In this document: positions 16,357-25,996 of the stretch, piece after piece
Numbering within the stretch: the stretch's first letter is position 1
Layout: the number at the start of each line of letters is the position of its first letter
Source of the DNA: Alphaproteobacteria bacterium
GTDB taxonomy: Bacteria > Pseudomonadota > Alphaproteobacteria > Micavibrionales > Micavibrionaceae
Length of the DNA: 64,000 nt
Direction: 5' to 3'
Assembly (NCBI GenBank): GCA_021776025.1
Contig: JAJFGR010000018.1
Coordinates: forward strand, 1-64,000
Notes under the pieces: model-generated
Database searches by the model: none
What the model saw: only the letters and a program-made list of their open reading frames with translations
What the model was told of the DNA's origin: nothing
Program-made: the position numbers and the translations under genes

Positions 16357-18078
16357 CTATGCTTTCTCACCCAACTCCTCAGCCACAATATCTTTACGGC
16401 TGAGTTTACCGATCATGGTTTTGGGGAGGGGCTGGGTGCGGAATTCAATCTGCTTTGGCATTTCGATTTTTGAGATTTTTGTGCCGAGGAAATCTTTGAG
16501 CTCATCGGCGGTCATCTCGCGGCCTTCTTTCATTTTCACCCACGCTTTGACAATTTCACCGCGTTTTTTATCGGGCAGGCCGGCGACGATGCATTCCTCG
16601 ACATTCGGATGTTTATAGATGGCTTCCTCAACATGGCGGGGATAGACGTTATATCCGTTGGTGATGATGAGGTCTTTGATGCGATCGACAATATAGCCGT
16701 AGCCGTTTGTATCCATATAAGCTACATCGCCGGTATGGAGGCGCATGCCTTTGCCATCGCCGGGATCTTTGAGCACTCCGGCGGTTTCTTCGGGGCGTTT
16801 GTAATAGCCCTTCATCACTTGCGGCCCGCGGATGCAGACCTCACCGCGCTCACCGAGCGGCATGGGGGTTGTTTTATCATCGCGGTCGATGATTTCTATG
16901 ATGGTTTGGGGCAGCGGCAGGCCGATGGAGCCGGCGATATTTTCGCCAAAGGGTGGATTGACGGTGGCGACAGGTGAGGTTTCGGTGAGGCCATACCCTT
17001 CCACAACGGTGCAGCCGGTTTTGGCTTTGAATTTCTTTTTGACCTCGACAGGGAGCGGCGCGCCGCCGGAGATACAAAAATCGAGTGATGAGAGATCATA
17101 GTTTTTGAGCTTGGGGTGATTGTTGATGGCGCTATAGATTGCGGGGACGGCGGGCATATATTGCGGTTTCTTTTTTTGGATGAGGTTTAGGGCGTCACCC
17201 AGATCAAAACGCGGAATGGTGACGATCTGCATGCCGGCGACCACAGCCATGTTGAGGCATACCGTCATGGCGAAGACATGGAAGAACGGCAGGACAGCGA
17301 GCATTTTTTCTTCGCCGCCATTTATGTCCGGGTTGGGTTCGGGGAAGTTGGCGTAGGCCTGGACCGCGTTGGCGTAGATGTTCATATGGGTGAGCATTGC
17401 GCCTTTGGGTACGCCGGTTGTGCCGCCGGTATATTGGAGGACGGCGATGTCTTCTATGGGGTCGATCTCTACGGGGGCGACTTTTCCGTCATTATTCATG
17501 AGGTCGGACAGCCATGTGATACTGCCCGGGTGCTTGGCATCGGTGACTTTGGCGATGTCTTTGCGCTTTATGAGCGGGAAGAGGATGTTTTTGGGGAAGG
17601 GTAGCATGTCTGTGAATTTGCCGATGATGAGTTTTTTCAGGCGGGTGCCGGAGAGCATGTTATCCATTTTGTCGTAGAGCATGGCGAGGTCGAGAAGGAC
17701 CATGATGTCGGTTTCGCTGTCTTCAATTTGATGGACAAGCTCATCATGGACATAAAGCGGGTTATAATTGACCACGGTGGCGCCGGTTTTGAGAATGCCG
17801 TAATAGGCGATGAGGGAAAGCGGACAATTGGGTAGGAACAGGCCGACTTTTGTGTCTTTGCCGACATCCATAGCCTGAAGCCCAGCGGCAAAACGATTTA
17901 CGGCTGTATGTAATTCGGCCCAATCATAGGTTTTCCCCATAAAATCAAAGGCGGAAATATCGGGCTTTTTTTGAGCTGTTTCGTCGAAAATTTCCGTCAT
18001 CAAGCGCGGCGGGATCTCCATATGCCAATCAGGCTTTGGCGGATAGGTGTTTAACCAAGGATAATCAGATGTGCTCAT
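16357..18078 (-). CDS. fadD: Long-chain fatty-acid-CoA ligase (AMP-forming)
   Basis: Activates fatty acids to acyl-CoA via an acyl-adenylate. ANL-superfamily motifs are present: the P-loop-like YTGGTTGVPKGAML, VVEGYGLTETSPVA, LHTGDVAYMD, and the hinge and C-terminal lysine region ITNGYNVYPRHVEE ... PKTMIGKLSRKD. The frame opens at 18099, but the ATG at 18076-18078 (MSTSDYPWL) gives the better N terminus. The first residues (PPRLMTEIFDETAQKKPD) match long-chain ligases. Exact chain-length preference is not readable. Confidence 0.88.
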   Translation of the reverse strand: MSTSDYPWLNTYPPKPDWHMEIPPRLMTEIFDETAQKKPDISAFDFMGKTYDWAELHTAVNRFAAGLQAMDVGKDTKVGLFLPNCPLSLIAYYGILKTGATVVNYNPLYVHDELVHQIEDSETDIMVLLDLAMLYDKMDNMLSGTRLKKLIIGKFTDMLPFPKNILFPLIKRKDIAKVTDAKHPGSITWLSDLMNNDGKVAPVEIDPIEDIAVLQYTGGTTGVPKGAMLTHMNIYANAVQAYANFPEPNPDINGGEEKMLAVLPFFHVFAMTVCLNMAVVAGMQIVTIPRFDLGDALNLIQKKKPQYMPAVPAIYSAINNHPKLKNYDLSSLDFCISGGAPLPVEVKKKFKAKTGCTVVEGYGLTETSPVATVNPPFGENIAGSIGLPLPQTIIEIIDRDDKTTPMPLGERGEVCIRGPQVMKGYYKRPEETAGVLKDPGDGKGMRLHTGDVAYMDTNGYGYIVDRIKDLIITNGYNVYPRHVEEAIYKHPNVEECIVAGLPDKKRGEIVKAWVKMKEGREMTADELKDFLGTKISKIEMPKQIEFRTQPLPKTMIGKLSRKDIVAEELGEKA

Positions 18079-18320
18079 TAGGACCCGCTTCTTAGGCAAT
18101 AGAATAACATTTAACGCATTCTTTTTATATTTTACAGCTTTTCACAATTTCTTTCCAAACATATTGGAGGGTATGTGTGACTTTTAGCACACACTACGGT
18201 TGTATTGCATATTGTATTAACAATCCTCTAGATTTTTTGGGAAAGATATTGCACAATTGTACTTGGTTTATTCGTAAATCATCTGCTTGTCATTATTTTG
18301 TGTAAGAGGGATTCTTAATC

Positions 18321-18830
18321 TTGCCTGCCTCCCCAAGTCAGCCTCAGTCAGAGGCGGAACTCAAACCCGTTAAAATGCTTCTGAAATGGTTTAATGGAAC
18401 CAAAGGCTTTGGTTTTGTTGTGCCCGAAGATGAAAGCTATGATGCGTTTGTCCATATAACCACGCTACAAGAAGCGGGGCTGCACGCTCTTGGCGAAGGT
18501 GCGGTGCTGATGTGCACCGTTTACGACGGCCCGAAAGGCAAGCAGGTCAAAGATGTCCTAGAAGTGATTGCGCCGGGCAGCGTGAATTTAATGCCTGAAG
18601 AAGTTGGCGAAGACGGCACGTTTTCATTAGGCGGCTTGGTAAAATGGTATAAGCCGGAAAAAGGGTTTGGCTTTATTATCCCCGATGACGGGATGAAAGA
18701 TGTTTTCATTCATAAAACCCTGCTTGATAAGCTGGAGATTGAAGAGCTTGAGGCCGGGCAGCGGGTTAAAGTGACGCTAAAAGTCGTTGATAAGGGCCGC
18801 GAAGCGGTGGATATTGAAGTTATTCGATAG
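18321..18830 (+). CDS. Cold-shock protein with two tandem CSD domains
   Basis: Single-stranded nucleic-acid-binding RNA chaperone. Two cold-shock domains are visible: residues about 20-85 ([26 protein letters not shown]) and about 100-168 ([26 protein letters not shown]). Two-domain forms of about 170 residues are typical of Alphaproteobacteria. The start is TTG at 18321, preceded by AAGAGGG about 10 nt upstream. No ATG precedes the domain in frame. The AT-rich 240-nt gap upstream should hold its promoter and that of the divergent ligase gene. Confidence 0.9.
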   Translation: MPASPSQPQSEAELKPVKMLLKWFNGTKGFGFVVPEDESYDAFVHITTLQEAGLHALGEGAVLMCTVYDGPKGKQVKDVLEVIAPGSVNLMPEEVGEDGTFSLGGLVKWYKPEKGFGFIIPDDGMKDVFIHKTLLDKLEIEELEAGQRVKVTLKVVDKGREAVDIEVIR

Positions 18831-18839
18831 GCGATGTTT

Positions 18840-19304
18840 TCAGAGATTATTATGCCTAACATGTATGTAAGTAATGCTGGCGCGCTTTTTGTTTTTTGGT
18901 GGCTCTTCAGAAACGCGGTTACCCACGAATTCAACATAAGCTTTAGGATTTCTGAGCTTAATGCTTAACATATAGATATCATTTTCTATTTTCTGATAAT
19001 CTGTAAAAAATTGTTCGCCTTCAGGAAGACGCCTGTTTGCCGCTATAACATAGTGTAGATCATCGGGCGGCGCAGTACGAATAGATTGCAGCACATCTTC
19101 AACCTTTACACTTTCTGCTGTTCCTGAAACACGTGCCCAAGGCTTTATGAGAGCGCCTTCTATTTGATTCTCTTGTGTTAGTGTAAGAGACTCTATGTAT
19201 CCTAAAATTTCTTCTCTTGTGCGTTTAACTGGCCCCGGAAGAATCCCGTCAGGCATTTCAGGACTGCCTACTTCGGCAAATTTTATCATATATTGACTAA
19301 GCAT
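18840..19304 (-). CDS. Hypothetical protein, 154 residues
   Basis: I do not recognise this protein. It appears soluble, with a helical middle (TREEILGYIESLTLTQENQI) and a basic C terminus. No catalytic motif is visible. It is convergent with the cold-shock gene across a 9-nt gap and lies upstream of nothing on its own strand, so it is probably monocistronic. An internal ATG five codons in (residue 6) is an alternative start. Confidence 0.5.
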   Translation of the reverse strand: MLSQYMIKFAEVGSPEMPDGILPGPVKRTREEILGYIESLTLTQENQIEGALIKPWARVSGTAESVKVEDVLQSIRTAPPDDLHYVIAANRRLPEGEQFFTDYQKIENDIYMLSIKLRNPKAYVEFVGNRVSEEPPKNKKRASITYIHVRHNNL

Positions 19305-19382
19305 GCGTCTTTATAGTCGCCTGAATTTATTATGTAAGCGTTTTTTGGGGGATATTAAGCCAGTTTTTTTAGATAATGCACC

Positions 19383-19871
19383 TTATTTAGCGATAGCTTT
19401 TTTCGCCGCGGATAATTCTTCTTTGGTGACTTCTGCGGCTTCGGCCTCTTCGGCTTTCAAGATGCGGTTACGAGTTGCGGCTTGATACGCGACTTTGGCG
19501 TGCTCTGAACAATATGGCAGACCGACCAAGCTATTGTCTCCACAAAAACCAAAACTCTCTTCCTGTGGGTCGCCCAGCGGCCAACGGCATTGATGCGCTT
19601 TGAGTGACATAAGAGGAAGGCCTTTGCGGTTATCTTGCAGAGGCGCTTTTTGAATTTTTCGTTCCGGTGGTGGAACCATTTGTGTTTTTGCGGGGGCCGG
19701 TTTTTTATTTTGCTGAATAGGCGAAACGCGGTTTGAGAGTTTAAGGCGGTGAGCCTTACCAATGACTGCGTTACGTGTTACGCCACCAAGCTCTTTAGCA
19801 ATTTCTGCGGCGGTTTTTCCTTCCGTCCAAAGCTTAGTTAGCAATTCAACACGTTCGTCAGTCCAGCTCAT
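19383..19871 (-). CDS. gcrA: GcrA cell-cycle regulator
   Basis: Alphaproteobacterial sigma70-associated transcription factor that activates promoters carrying CcrM-methylated GANTC sites. The N-terminal helix-turn-helix MSWTDERVELLTKLWTEG and AAEIAKELGGVTRNAVIGKA is essentially diagnostic. A Lys/Pro-rich linker follows, then the conserved C-terminal domain with CRWPLGDP and FCGDNSLVGLPYCSEH. The ATG at 19869-19871 is used; the frame opens five codons earlier. It is downstream of era but on its own, with a gap of about 160 nt. Confidence 0.95.
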   Translation of the reverse strand: MSWTDERVELLTKLWTEGKTAAEIAKELGGVTRNAVIGKAHRLKLSNRVSPIQQNKKPAPAKTQMVPPPERKIQKAPLQDNRKGLPLMSLKAHQCRWPLGDPQEESFGFCGDNSLVGLPYCSEHAKVAYQAATRNRILKAEEAEAAEVTKEELSAAKKAIAK

Positions 19872-20030
19872 ACTTTTCTCTCCCACTTGCGCACACAGCA
19901 GCTAAGCCATTGATGTACAATGTAAAAACAGTTATTAATGTCTCAAGAACCTGCAGTCTATCAGCAGTGAATCGTCCGCGTCAATTTTCACAGCTCAAAA
20001 AAATGTGTTATCCACATTAGAAACATTTTT

Positions 20031-20951
20031 TTATTCAAGTAAACCCATTAAACGTAAATTTTCGTTCTTTTCTGCCCAATTTTCTTGGACCTTGACGAAA
20101 AGTTTAAGGTGGATGCGCGCATCAAAAAGTTTTTCTAACTCTTCGCGCGCTTCCTGCCCAATCTGTTTAATGCGGCTGCCACCTTTGCCAAGCACGATGG
20201 CTTTTTGGCTATCGCGTTCAACAATAACAACCTGATCAATTTTGATGCTGCCATTATCAAATTGTTCCCAATCCTCGGTATGGACCATGGCCGCATAAGG
20301 AAGTTCCTGATGGAGCTGGTTGAAAATTTTCTCGCGGGTGATTTCGGCGGCCATCAAGCGCATTGGCATATCGGTGATTTGATCTTCGTCGAACAGCCAC
20401 GGGCCAACGGTCAAATTTGCGGCGAGATGTTCCAGTAAAGTTTGAGTGCCATGACCTTTAAGAGCGGAGATCATAAAGGTGGCTTCATAAGAGAACGCGT
20501 CGTTGAAGCTGGCGGCAAGAGCGAGAAGCTCCTCTTTTTTCACCTTGTCGGTTTTATTGAGGGCAAGAAGAACAGGTTTATTTTTTGGCAGTTTTTCTAT
20601 GAGCGCTTTGTTTTTATTCAAGGGGTTTTTCATTGATACATCAACAAGATGGATCGCAAACTCGCTATCCTCCAACGCATCAAAGGCCGCGCCGACCATG
20701 GCTTTTTCCATGATTCTGGAGCCACCGGCATCAAAAATGCCGGGCGTATCGATCAAGATAATTTGGGCGTTATTATGCAAGGCAATGCCAAGGATGCGGT
20801 TACGGGTTGTATGAGTTTTTGGCGAAACGATGGAGACTTTTGAGCCGACGAGGAGATTGATCAGTGTCGACTTTCCAGCGTTGGGGAGACCGACAACGCT
20901 CACAAAGCCGCAAGTGGTCTTTTCATCATTTTCATTATTGCCCGTGCTCAT
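20031..20951 (-). CDS. era: GTPase Era
   Basis: GTP-binding protein that helps 16S rRNA maturation and 30S assembly. The G1 motif is GLPNAGKSTLINLLVG, G3 is DTPGIF and G4 is LNKTDK. A C-terminal KH RNA-binding domain (IVLGKGGSRIKQIGQEAREE) follows. At 306 residues it has normal length. Its ATG overlaps the end of rnc by 4 nt, so the two are coupled. recO, which often follows era, is not present here. Confidence 0.97.
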   Translation of the reverse strand: MSTGNNENDEKTTCGFVSVVGLPNAGKSTLINLLVGSKVSIVSPKTHTTRNRILGIALHNNAQIILIDTPGIFDAGGSRIMEKAMVGAAFDALEDSEFAIHLVDVSMKNPLNKNKALIEKLPKNKPVLLALNKTDKVKKEELLALAASFNDAFSYEATFMISALKGHGTQTLLEHLAANLTVGPWLFDEDQITDMPMRLMAAEITREKIFNQLHQELPYAAMVHTEDWEQFDNGSIKIDQVVIVERDSQKAIVLGKGGSRIKQIGQEAREELEKLFDARIHLKLFVKVQENWAEKNENLRLMGLLE

Positions 20952-21631
20952 AAGCCTATGACTTTCTGGTTGGCTTTGATGAATTCGCAGGCGGCTTCTT
21001 TTTCGGCTTGCTGGCGGGATTTGCCTTGGGCGGTGACAGGATCATAGCCTTCAACGCTGAGTTCAATCTCAAAGACAGGGGCGTGGTCGGGACCGCTTTG
21101 AGAGGTGATTTTATATGCTGGGAGAGGCAAACCCAAAGCTTGTGCCCATTCCTGAATTTTGGTTTTGGGATGTTGGGGCGGCTCTTTCATCACATCAAGT
21201 TTATCCTGCCACAACCCATGAATAAGGTTCTGGCATTTTTGAAAACCGCCATCGAGATACAGCGCGCCGATAAGGGATTCAAAAACATCGGCCAAGATAT
21301 GTTCGTTTTGCGCGCCGCCCGCCTGGGCTTCGCCATCGGAAAGATCGATATGGGCACCGAGATCCATTTCAACGGCAATTCCGGCGAGGAAGGAGCCTTG
21401 AACGAGTGCGGCGAGGCGTTTGGCCATATCCCCTTCCGCTTCATCGGGAAAACGCTGATATAAAAGCTCGGCAATGACAAGACCAAGCACGCGATCACCG
21501 AGAAATTCAAGGCGTTCATAATTGTACTCGACTGCCGCGCTGGAGTGCGTGAGCGCAGTTTTTAACAATTTGGGATCATTAAATTTGTGCCCAATGCGAT
21601 CTTCGAGAGCTTGAGAGGCTTGAGCCGGCAT
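20948..21631 (-). CDS. rnc: Ribonuclease III
   Basis: Double-strand-specific RNase that processes rRNA and mRNA. The RNase III signature ERLEFLGDRVLGLVIAE is complete. The second acidic residues stand in ILADVFESLIGALYLDGG. The C-terminal dsRNA-binding domain (about 155-227) ends AEKEAACEFIKAN. It is part of the acpS-lepB-rnc-era run with 2-nt to 10-nt gaps or overlaps. Confidence 0.96.
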   Translation of the reverse strand: MPAQASQALEDRIGHKFNDPKLLKTALTHSSAAVEYNYERLEFLGDRVLGLVIAELLYQRFPDEAEGDMAKRLAALVQGSFLAGIAVEMDLGAHIDLSDGEAQAGGAQNEHILADVFESLIGALYLDGGFQKCQNLIHGLWQDKLDVMKEPPQHPKTKIQEWAQALGLPLPAYKITSQSGPDHAPVFEIELSVEGYDPVTAQGKSRQQAEKEAACEFIKANQKVIGL

Positions 21632-21633
21632 TG

Positions 21634-22542
21634 TTACTGCGCCCCAGCGCTTATGTCTTGAGAGCTTGTTTTGCCATTTTTTGGGCGCACCGGATCGATG
21701 TCATTAAAGAAACGCTCATAACGCAATGTCCATGGCCATTTCCAGATCTCAAAAATATTGGCGGTGCCATTTGTCGAGAAGAACAGGAAGTCGGCGCGGC
21801 CAACTATATTTTCGTAAGGGACAAAACCGACAGCGTTTTTAACGCGGCTATCCTGCGAATTATCACGGTTATCGCCCATCATAAAGTAATGCCCTTCGGG
21901 GACCGTATATAGGGCTGTATTATCGAGCATTTCGCTGTCGCCCTCTTCATAAATTTCATGGATAATGCCGCCGGGCAGCGTTTCAATATAATGATACATA
22001 GGCGTACCTTCGCCGCGGGGGCCGGTATCTTGTTTTACGCCCACAGATTCACGCGGCACCATTTCGTCATTAATATAAAGACGACCATTGCGGATCTGCA
22101 CCGTTTCCCCGGGCAGTGCTACAAGACGCTTAATATAATCAATGCGCGGGTTGGTTGGAAGCTTAAAGACAATGACATCGCCACGCTGTGGCTGCTCATC
22201 CCAGACGCGTCCCTCTAAAGGCGCGAGACCAAAGGGAAAGGAATAGCGGCTATAGCCATAAGCTGGCTTGTTTACAAAGAGATAGTCGCCGACAAGAAGG
22301 GTTGGTTTCATGGAACCGGAAGGGATATTAAAAGGTTCGAAGAAAAAGGTGCGGATCAGTACGGCCAGAAAGACGGCAATCAGCGCCGTTTTGGAGAACT
22401 CAGCGAGTTCTTCTTTGGCGGTCAGCGGCGCTTCTGATAAGGATCGCATCCCAGGGTCCGCACGCAGCTTATCTTTTACTTCTTCCATTTTTTCACTCAT
22501 ATCAGGGTCCATACTCACAGCTTTTATAGGATTGACCAGCAT
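21634..22542 (-). CDS. lepB: Signal peptidase I
   Basis: Inner-membrane serine-lysine protease that removes Sec and Tat signal peptides. The catalytic Ser lies in FNIPSGSMKPTLLVGDYL and the catalytic Lys in YIKRLVALPGETVQ. GHYFMMGDNRDNSQDSR is the box E motif. A single membrane segment (about 51-70, LIAVFLAVLIRTFFFEPF) follows a long charged cytoplasmic N terminus of about 45 residues. An internal ATG at residue 9 or 12 is possible as an alternative start. Confidence 0.95.
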   Translation of the reverse strand: MLVNPIKAVSMDPDMSEKMEEVKDKLRADPGMRSLSEAPLTAKEELAEFSKTALIAVFLAVLIRTFFFEPFNIPSGSMKPTLLVGDYLFVNKPAYGYSRYSFPFGLAPLEGRVWDEQPQRGDVIVFKLPTNPRIDYIKRLVALPGETVQIRNGRLYINDEMVPRESVGVKQDTGPRGEGTPMYHYIETLPGGIIHEIYEEGDSEMLDNTALYTVPEGHYFMMGDNRDNSQDSRVKNAVGFVPYENIVGRADFLFFSTNGTANIFEIWKWPWTLRYERFFNDIDPVRPKNGKTSSQDISAGAQ

Positions 22543-22552
22543 AAGGCCAGAT

Positions 22553-22963
22553 TTAATCTTTTACCCGCGCTTCTATTATAATTTCAGCTTTTGCCAGCGG
22601 TGGCTCATCCGCTAAACTCAAATGAATGAAGGCTTCGTGCCCTTGTGGGGTTATGGCGTTGAGACGCTTTAGAGCGCTGCCTGAAAGCTCGAGAGACGGC
22701 GCGCCGTTATCTGCAGTGATAACACCGATTTCTTTCATGAGGATACCGCCGGAAAATCCCGTACCCATTGCCTTGGCCATGGCTTCTTTAGCGGCAAAGC
22801 GCTTGGCATATGTTGCCATATGCGTTCCCCCGGGGCGGCGTGCTTCGGCCTTTTGACGCTCGATATCAGTAAAACAGCGTTCAATAAAGCGCTGCTCAAA
22901 ACGGCTCATCACTTTTTCAATGCGGCGGATATCAACCAGATCACTGCCTATTCCTAATATCAT
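22553..22963 (-). CDS. acpS: Holo-[acyl-carrier-protein] synthase
   Basis: Transfers 4'-phosphopantetheine from CoA to the ACP serine; the ACP of this organism is encoded at 50179. The N terminus MILGIGSDLVDIRRIE has the metal-binding Asp, and FAAKEAMAKAMGTG holds the conserved Lys/Glu. The ATG at 22961-22963 is chosen over an upstream frame opening that would overlap the DUF2062 gene. 136 residues is the usual size. In many relatives pdxJ precedes acpS; it is missing here. Confidence 0.94.
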   Translation of the reverse strand: MILGIGSDLVDIRRIEKVMSRFEQRFIERCFTDIERQKAEARRPGGTHMATYAKRFAAKEAMAKAMGTGFSGGILMKEIGVITADNGAPSLELSGSALKRLNAITPQGHEAFIHLSLADEPPLAKAEIIIEARVKD

Positions 22964-22967
22964 TCTT

Positions 22968-23552
22968 TTAATCCTGCTGGCCGGTGACTTCACGGGCTAT
23001 GCGGTGCAGTCGTTGCTCCCGCGCTCTACGGCGGGCACGTTTTGCACCGCTGACAAGTTTATAGAACAGCATGTAGCTTAACGGAACCGAAAAAATCATG
23101 ATCAGGTAGCCGCCGACAAACCACGGTGCGAATATACGAAACGGCTCGTTCTTTATTAAATCCCAAATCACAGATATTGTTGCCTCATCTGGCGGTGTTA
23201 CAGAGGCGGGCAAACCGAAAAGTTCAAAGATAAACGCGCCGAGGCTGATGCCCGCCCACCAGATAAAAGGAAATGTCCAGGGGTTGCCGGCAAAGGTTCC
23301 GACCAACGAGGCGAGAAAATTTGCGCGCAATAAATAGGCCAAGACACCGGCTTGAATAAAATGCGTTCCCAAAAACGGTGTGAAGGAAATGCCAACCCCA
23401 ATGGCAAGGCCGAGCGCTATTTTTTGTGAGCTGTCAGATAGCCGGACAATGCGGTGTTTGGTGTACACACAGGCACGAATCCAGCCCATGGACGGCCAAA
23501 AAAGTTCTCTTATATTCTGCAAAATTGAGCGCGGTTGGCGGCGTTTAAACAT
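22968..23552 (-). CDS. DUF2062 membrane protein
   Basis: A 194-residue membrane protein with the DUF2062 pattern. It has a basic N terminus (MFKRRQPRSILQNIRELFWP), then ALGLAIGVGISFTPFLGTHF, a second hydrophobic pair around the conserved GNPWTFPFIWWAGISLG, and a final membrane segment near 155-175 followed by an Arg-rich tail. The function of the family is not established. It is the first gene of the run into acpS-lepB-rnc-era. Confidence 0.85.
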   Translation of the reverse strand: MFKRRQPRSILQNIRELFWPSMGWIRACVYTKHRIVRLSDSSQKIALGLAIGVGISFTPFLGTHFIQAGVLAYLLRANFLASLVGTFAGNPWTFPFIWWAGISLGAFIFELFGLPASVTPPDEATISVIWDLIKNEPFRIFAPWFVGGYLIMIFSVPLSYMLFYKLVSGAKRARRRAREQRLHRIAREVTGQQD

Positions 23553-23657
23553 AAAATGAAACCATTAAGTGATAGTGTTTACACTTTAGTTATAGCATTC
23601 TATTTTGAATAGGGAATGCTCAGCAACAAGAACACCACAGGAAAAGGTAGCGTCGCA

Positions 23658-24173
23658 ATGAATATTCGAGATCACATCCGCATTGTTCCGGATTTCCCGA
23701 AGCCGGGGATCAATTTTTATGATATTGCAACCTTGCTTGCAAACCCGGCGGCGTGGCGGGAAGCTATTACGCAGATGCAAAGACTAGCCGAGAGTTATCA
23801 GCCGGATATGCTGATGGGGATTGAAAGCCGCGGGTTTTTGGTGGCGGCCCCTTTGGCCTATGAGATGGGGTGCGGGTTTGGCATGGTGCGAAAATCTGGA
23901 AAGCTTCCCGGGCAGATCTTGTCACAAAAATACGCGCTGGAATATGGCGAAGATGTCATTGAAATTCAGCCGGACCTTATCCCCGCGGGCGCAAAAATTG
24001 TGTTGGTTGATGATTTACTGGCCACTGGCGGAACGATGGCGGCAGCAGAGGAGCTGCTGCACAAGACAGGAGCGCATGTTGTGGCGAACATTTGTTTGGT
24101 TGAGCTGGAGGGTTTAAAAGGGCGCGACAAACTTAGCGCACCGTTTGAAGCTATTTTGAAGTGTCCGGCTTAG
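23658..24173 (+). CDS. apt: Adenine phosphoribosyltransferase
   Basis: Purine salvage enzyme converting adenine and PRPP to AMP. The N terminus MNIRDHIRIVPDFPKPGINF is typical. GIESRGFLVAAPLAYEMGCG is followed by the PRPP loop LVDDLLATGGTMAAAEEL. The ATG at 23658 is used; the frame opens earlier at 23616. At 171 residues it has normal length. It is a lone plus-strand gene inside a minus-strand block, and its 3' end overlaps the antiporter gene by 23 nt. Confidence 0.94.
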   Translation: MNIRDHIRIVPDFPKPGINFYDIATLLANPAAWREAITQMQRLAESYQPDMLMGIESRGFLVAAPLAYEMGCGFGMVRKSGKLPGQILSQKYALEYGEDVIEIQPDLIPAGAKIVLVDDLLATGGTMAAAEELLHKTGAHVVANICLVELEGLKGRDKLSAPFEAILKCPA

Positions 24174-25992
24174 GCTTGGATGAGACTGCCCCCTCCTCTG
24201 CTTCCACCTTTTCAAATAAGATCAGCACATCCTCCTCTTCAAAATTCTCTAACGTTTTTGGTGTGCGCAGATCAAGCCGTCCTTTTGGTGAAATGTGACC
24301 AATGACTTTGACTTGCTCTTCTTCTATATTTTTTAACAGCGCGTCAAAATTTTTCTGCTGGCCCACGCGCGTTGCACGAAAACGCCAGCCTTGCATAAAC
24401 TCGCCAGAAATGTCCCAAAAATCCATTTCAGGACGGCCGAATGTGCGCCCGCGAATGGTGTGGGCAATCTGGCGGCGCTCATGTTCGTCTTCTTCGTGGG
24501 GCAGAAACTGATAGACGTTATCGCGCCCATATTCATGGATGAACATATTGCAGACCAAAGCGTTATAAGCGGGGTTGTTGCTGAGCGCAAGAATGGCATT
24601 ATACCGCGCCAGTTCGAGATGGTATTCGGTTTCTTCAGATAAAATTTCTCCGTAATAAACGGGAATATCAGAGAGCCGCGCCCCGCGCAGGGCATGCCAA
24701 TTTTTATCAGCAATCATCACATCAACTTCACGGCTTTTTAGCGTTTTAGCAAACTGAAGTGCCCATTCGGACGCGCCGACAATAATGAGGCTGTCTTTGC
24801 CGGCATAAGCCAAACCCAGTTTTTTACCGAAAGGTTTGGCGGTCAGACCGTGGGCAAAGACGGTAAAAAGGACAATGGCAAAAGCGAGCGCTAGAATTTG
24901 CTGACCATCTTGATATCCTATTGCCACAAGAGACGGCCCCAATACACCAGCCACCGCAGCGCACACTATCCCGCGCGGGGCGATCCAGCCCATGAGCACA
25001 ATTTCTTTCCAGTCCATTTTGGTGCCAAGGCTGGAGGCAAACATGGTGATTGGGCGGATGACAAAAAGTAGCAAAGCAATAAAGGTAAAGCCGCGCCAAT
25101 CAATGGAAAATAGAATGGCCGGATCGATTTTGGCGGTGAGCAGGATAAACACACTGGAGACCAGCATAATAGAAATGGTTTCCTTAAATTTTTTGAGTTC
25201 CTCGATAGAGGTTATACCCATATTGGCAAGCGCGACACCCAGAATGGTGACGCCGATAAGACCAAAATCGTGCTGGATTGAGTTACAGATTACGAAATAA
25301 ATCAGCACCGATGAGAGCAAAAATGTCGGTTTTAGATATTCAGGAATAGCGTCGTGATTGAACAACCAGGAAATGGCATAAGCAAACATGGTGCCGAAGA
25401 AGATGATCATGACGATGGCCAGAATTGTACCGGTGAAAAAGCCGCTGAGATTCATATTTTCAACCGCGTTCAGGCGGAAAAATTCATAGCATAAAATGGC
25501 CAAAACCGCGCCGATGGGGTCATTAATTATACCTTCCCATTTGAGAATGGAGGCCGGGCGTTCCTTTAAATGCGCATTTTTAAGCAGCGGCATGATGACC
25601 GTTGGCCCGGTGACAATTAGAAGCGCACCAAAGGTGCACGCCACAGGAAGACTAAGGCCGGCGACATAATGCAGAGCAAAGGTGGTAAGAAACCACGCTA
25701 AGGGGCCGCCAACAATAATAACTTGGCGGATGGAAGCACGAGCCTGGCGAATTTCTTTGAAATTAAGATTGAGCGCGCCTTCGAAAAGAATAATGCCGAC
25801 AGCCAGAGAAATGATGGGTTGAAGCAAGTCACCCAAGAGTATTTCAGGCTGGACAACACTCAGGACCGGACCGGCCAGAAAACCGCCCATGAGCAGGAAA
25901 ACAATGGCCGGGGTTTTAAACTTCCAGCCCAGCCATTGCGCGAGAATAGAGAAAAATGCAATCCATGAGATTTGGGCGAGAATATCGCTCAT
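24151..25992 (-). CDS. Cation:proton antiporter (CPA family) with a C-terminal nucleotide-binding domain
   Basis: Inner-membrane Na+/H+ or K+/H+ antiporter. About twelve hydrophobic segments occupy residues 1-390. The ion-site segment VTGPTVIMPLLKNAHLKERP and GIINDPIGAVLAILCYE fit NhaP-type CPA1 members. A Rossmann-like domain follows (SLIIVGASEWALQFAKTL) and a TrkA-C-like end (KVIGHISPKGRLDLRTPKTL), suggesting regulation by a nucleotide. The ATG at 25990-25992 (MSDILAQISW) is preferred over the frame opening at 26061, which would overlap rsh. Confidence 0.88.
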   Translation of the reverse strand: MSDILAQISWIAFFSILAQWLGWKFKTPAIVFLLMGGFLAGPVLSVVQPEILLGDLLQPIISLAVGIILFEGALNLNFKEIRQARASIRQVIIVGGPLAWFLTTFALHYVAGLSLPVACTFGALLIVTGPTVIMPLLKNAHLKERPASILKWEGIINDPIGAVLAILCYEFFRLNAVENMNLSGFFTGTILAIVMIIFFGTMFAYAISWLFNHDAIPEYLKPTFLLSSVLIYFVICNSIQHDFGLIGVTILGVALANMGITSIEELKKFKETISIMLVSSVFILLTAKIDPAILFSIDWRGFTFIALLLFVIRPITMFASSLGTKMDWKEIVLMGWIAPRGIVCAAVAGVLGPSLVAIGYQDGQQILALAFAIVLFTVFAHGLTAKPFGKKLGLAYAGKDSLIIVGASEWALQFAKTLKSREVDVMIADKNWHALRGARLSDIPVYYGEILSEETEYHLELARYNAILALSNNPAYNALVCNMFIHEYGRDNVYQFLPHEEDEHERRQIAHTIRGRTFGRPEMDFWDISGEFMQGWRFRATRVGQQKNFDALLKNIEEEQVKVIGHISPKGRLDLRTPKTLENFEEEDVLILFEKVEAEEGAVSSKPKPDTSK

Positions 25993-25996
25993 GTCG

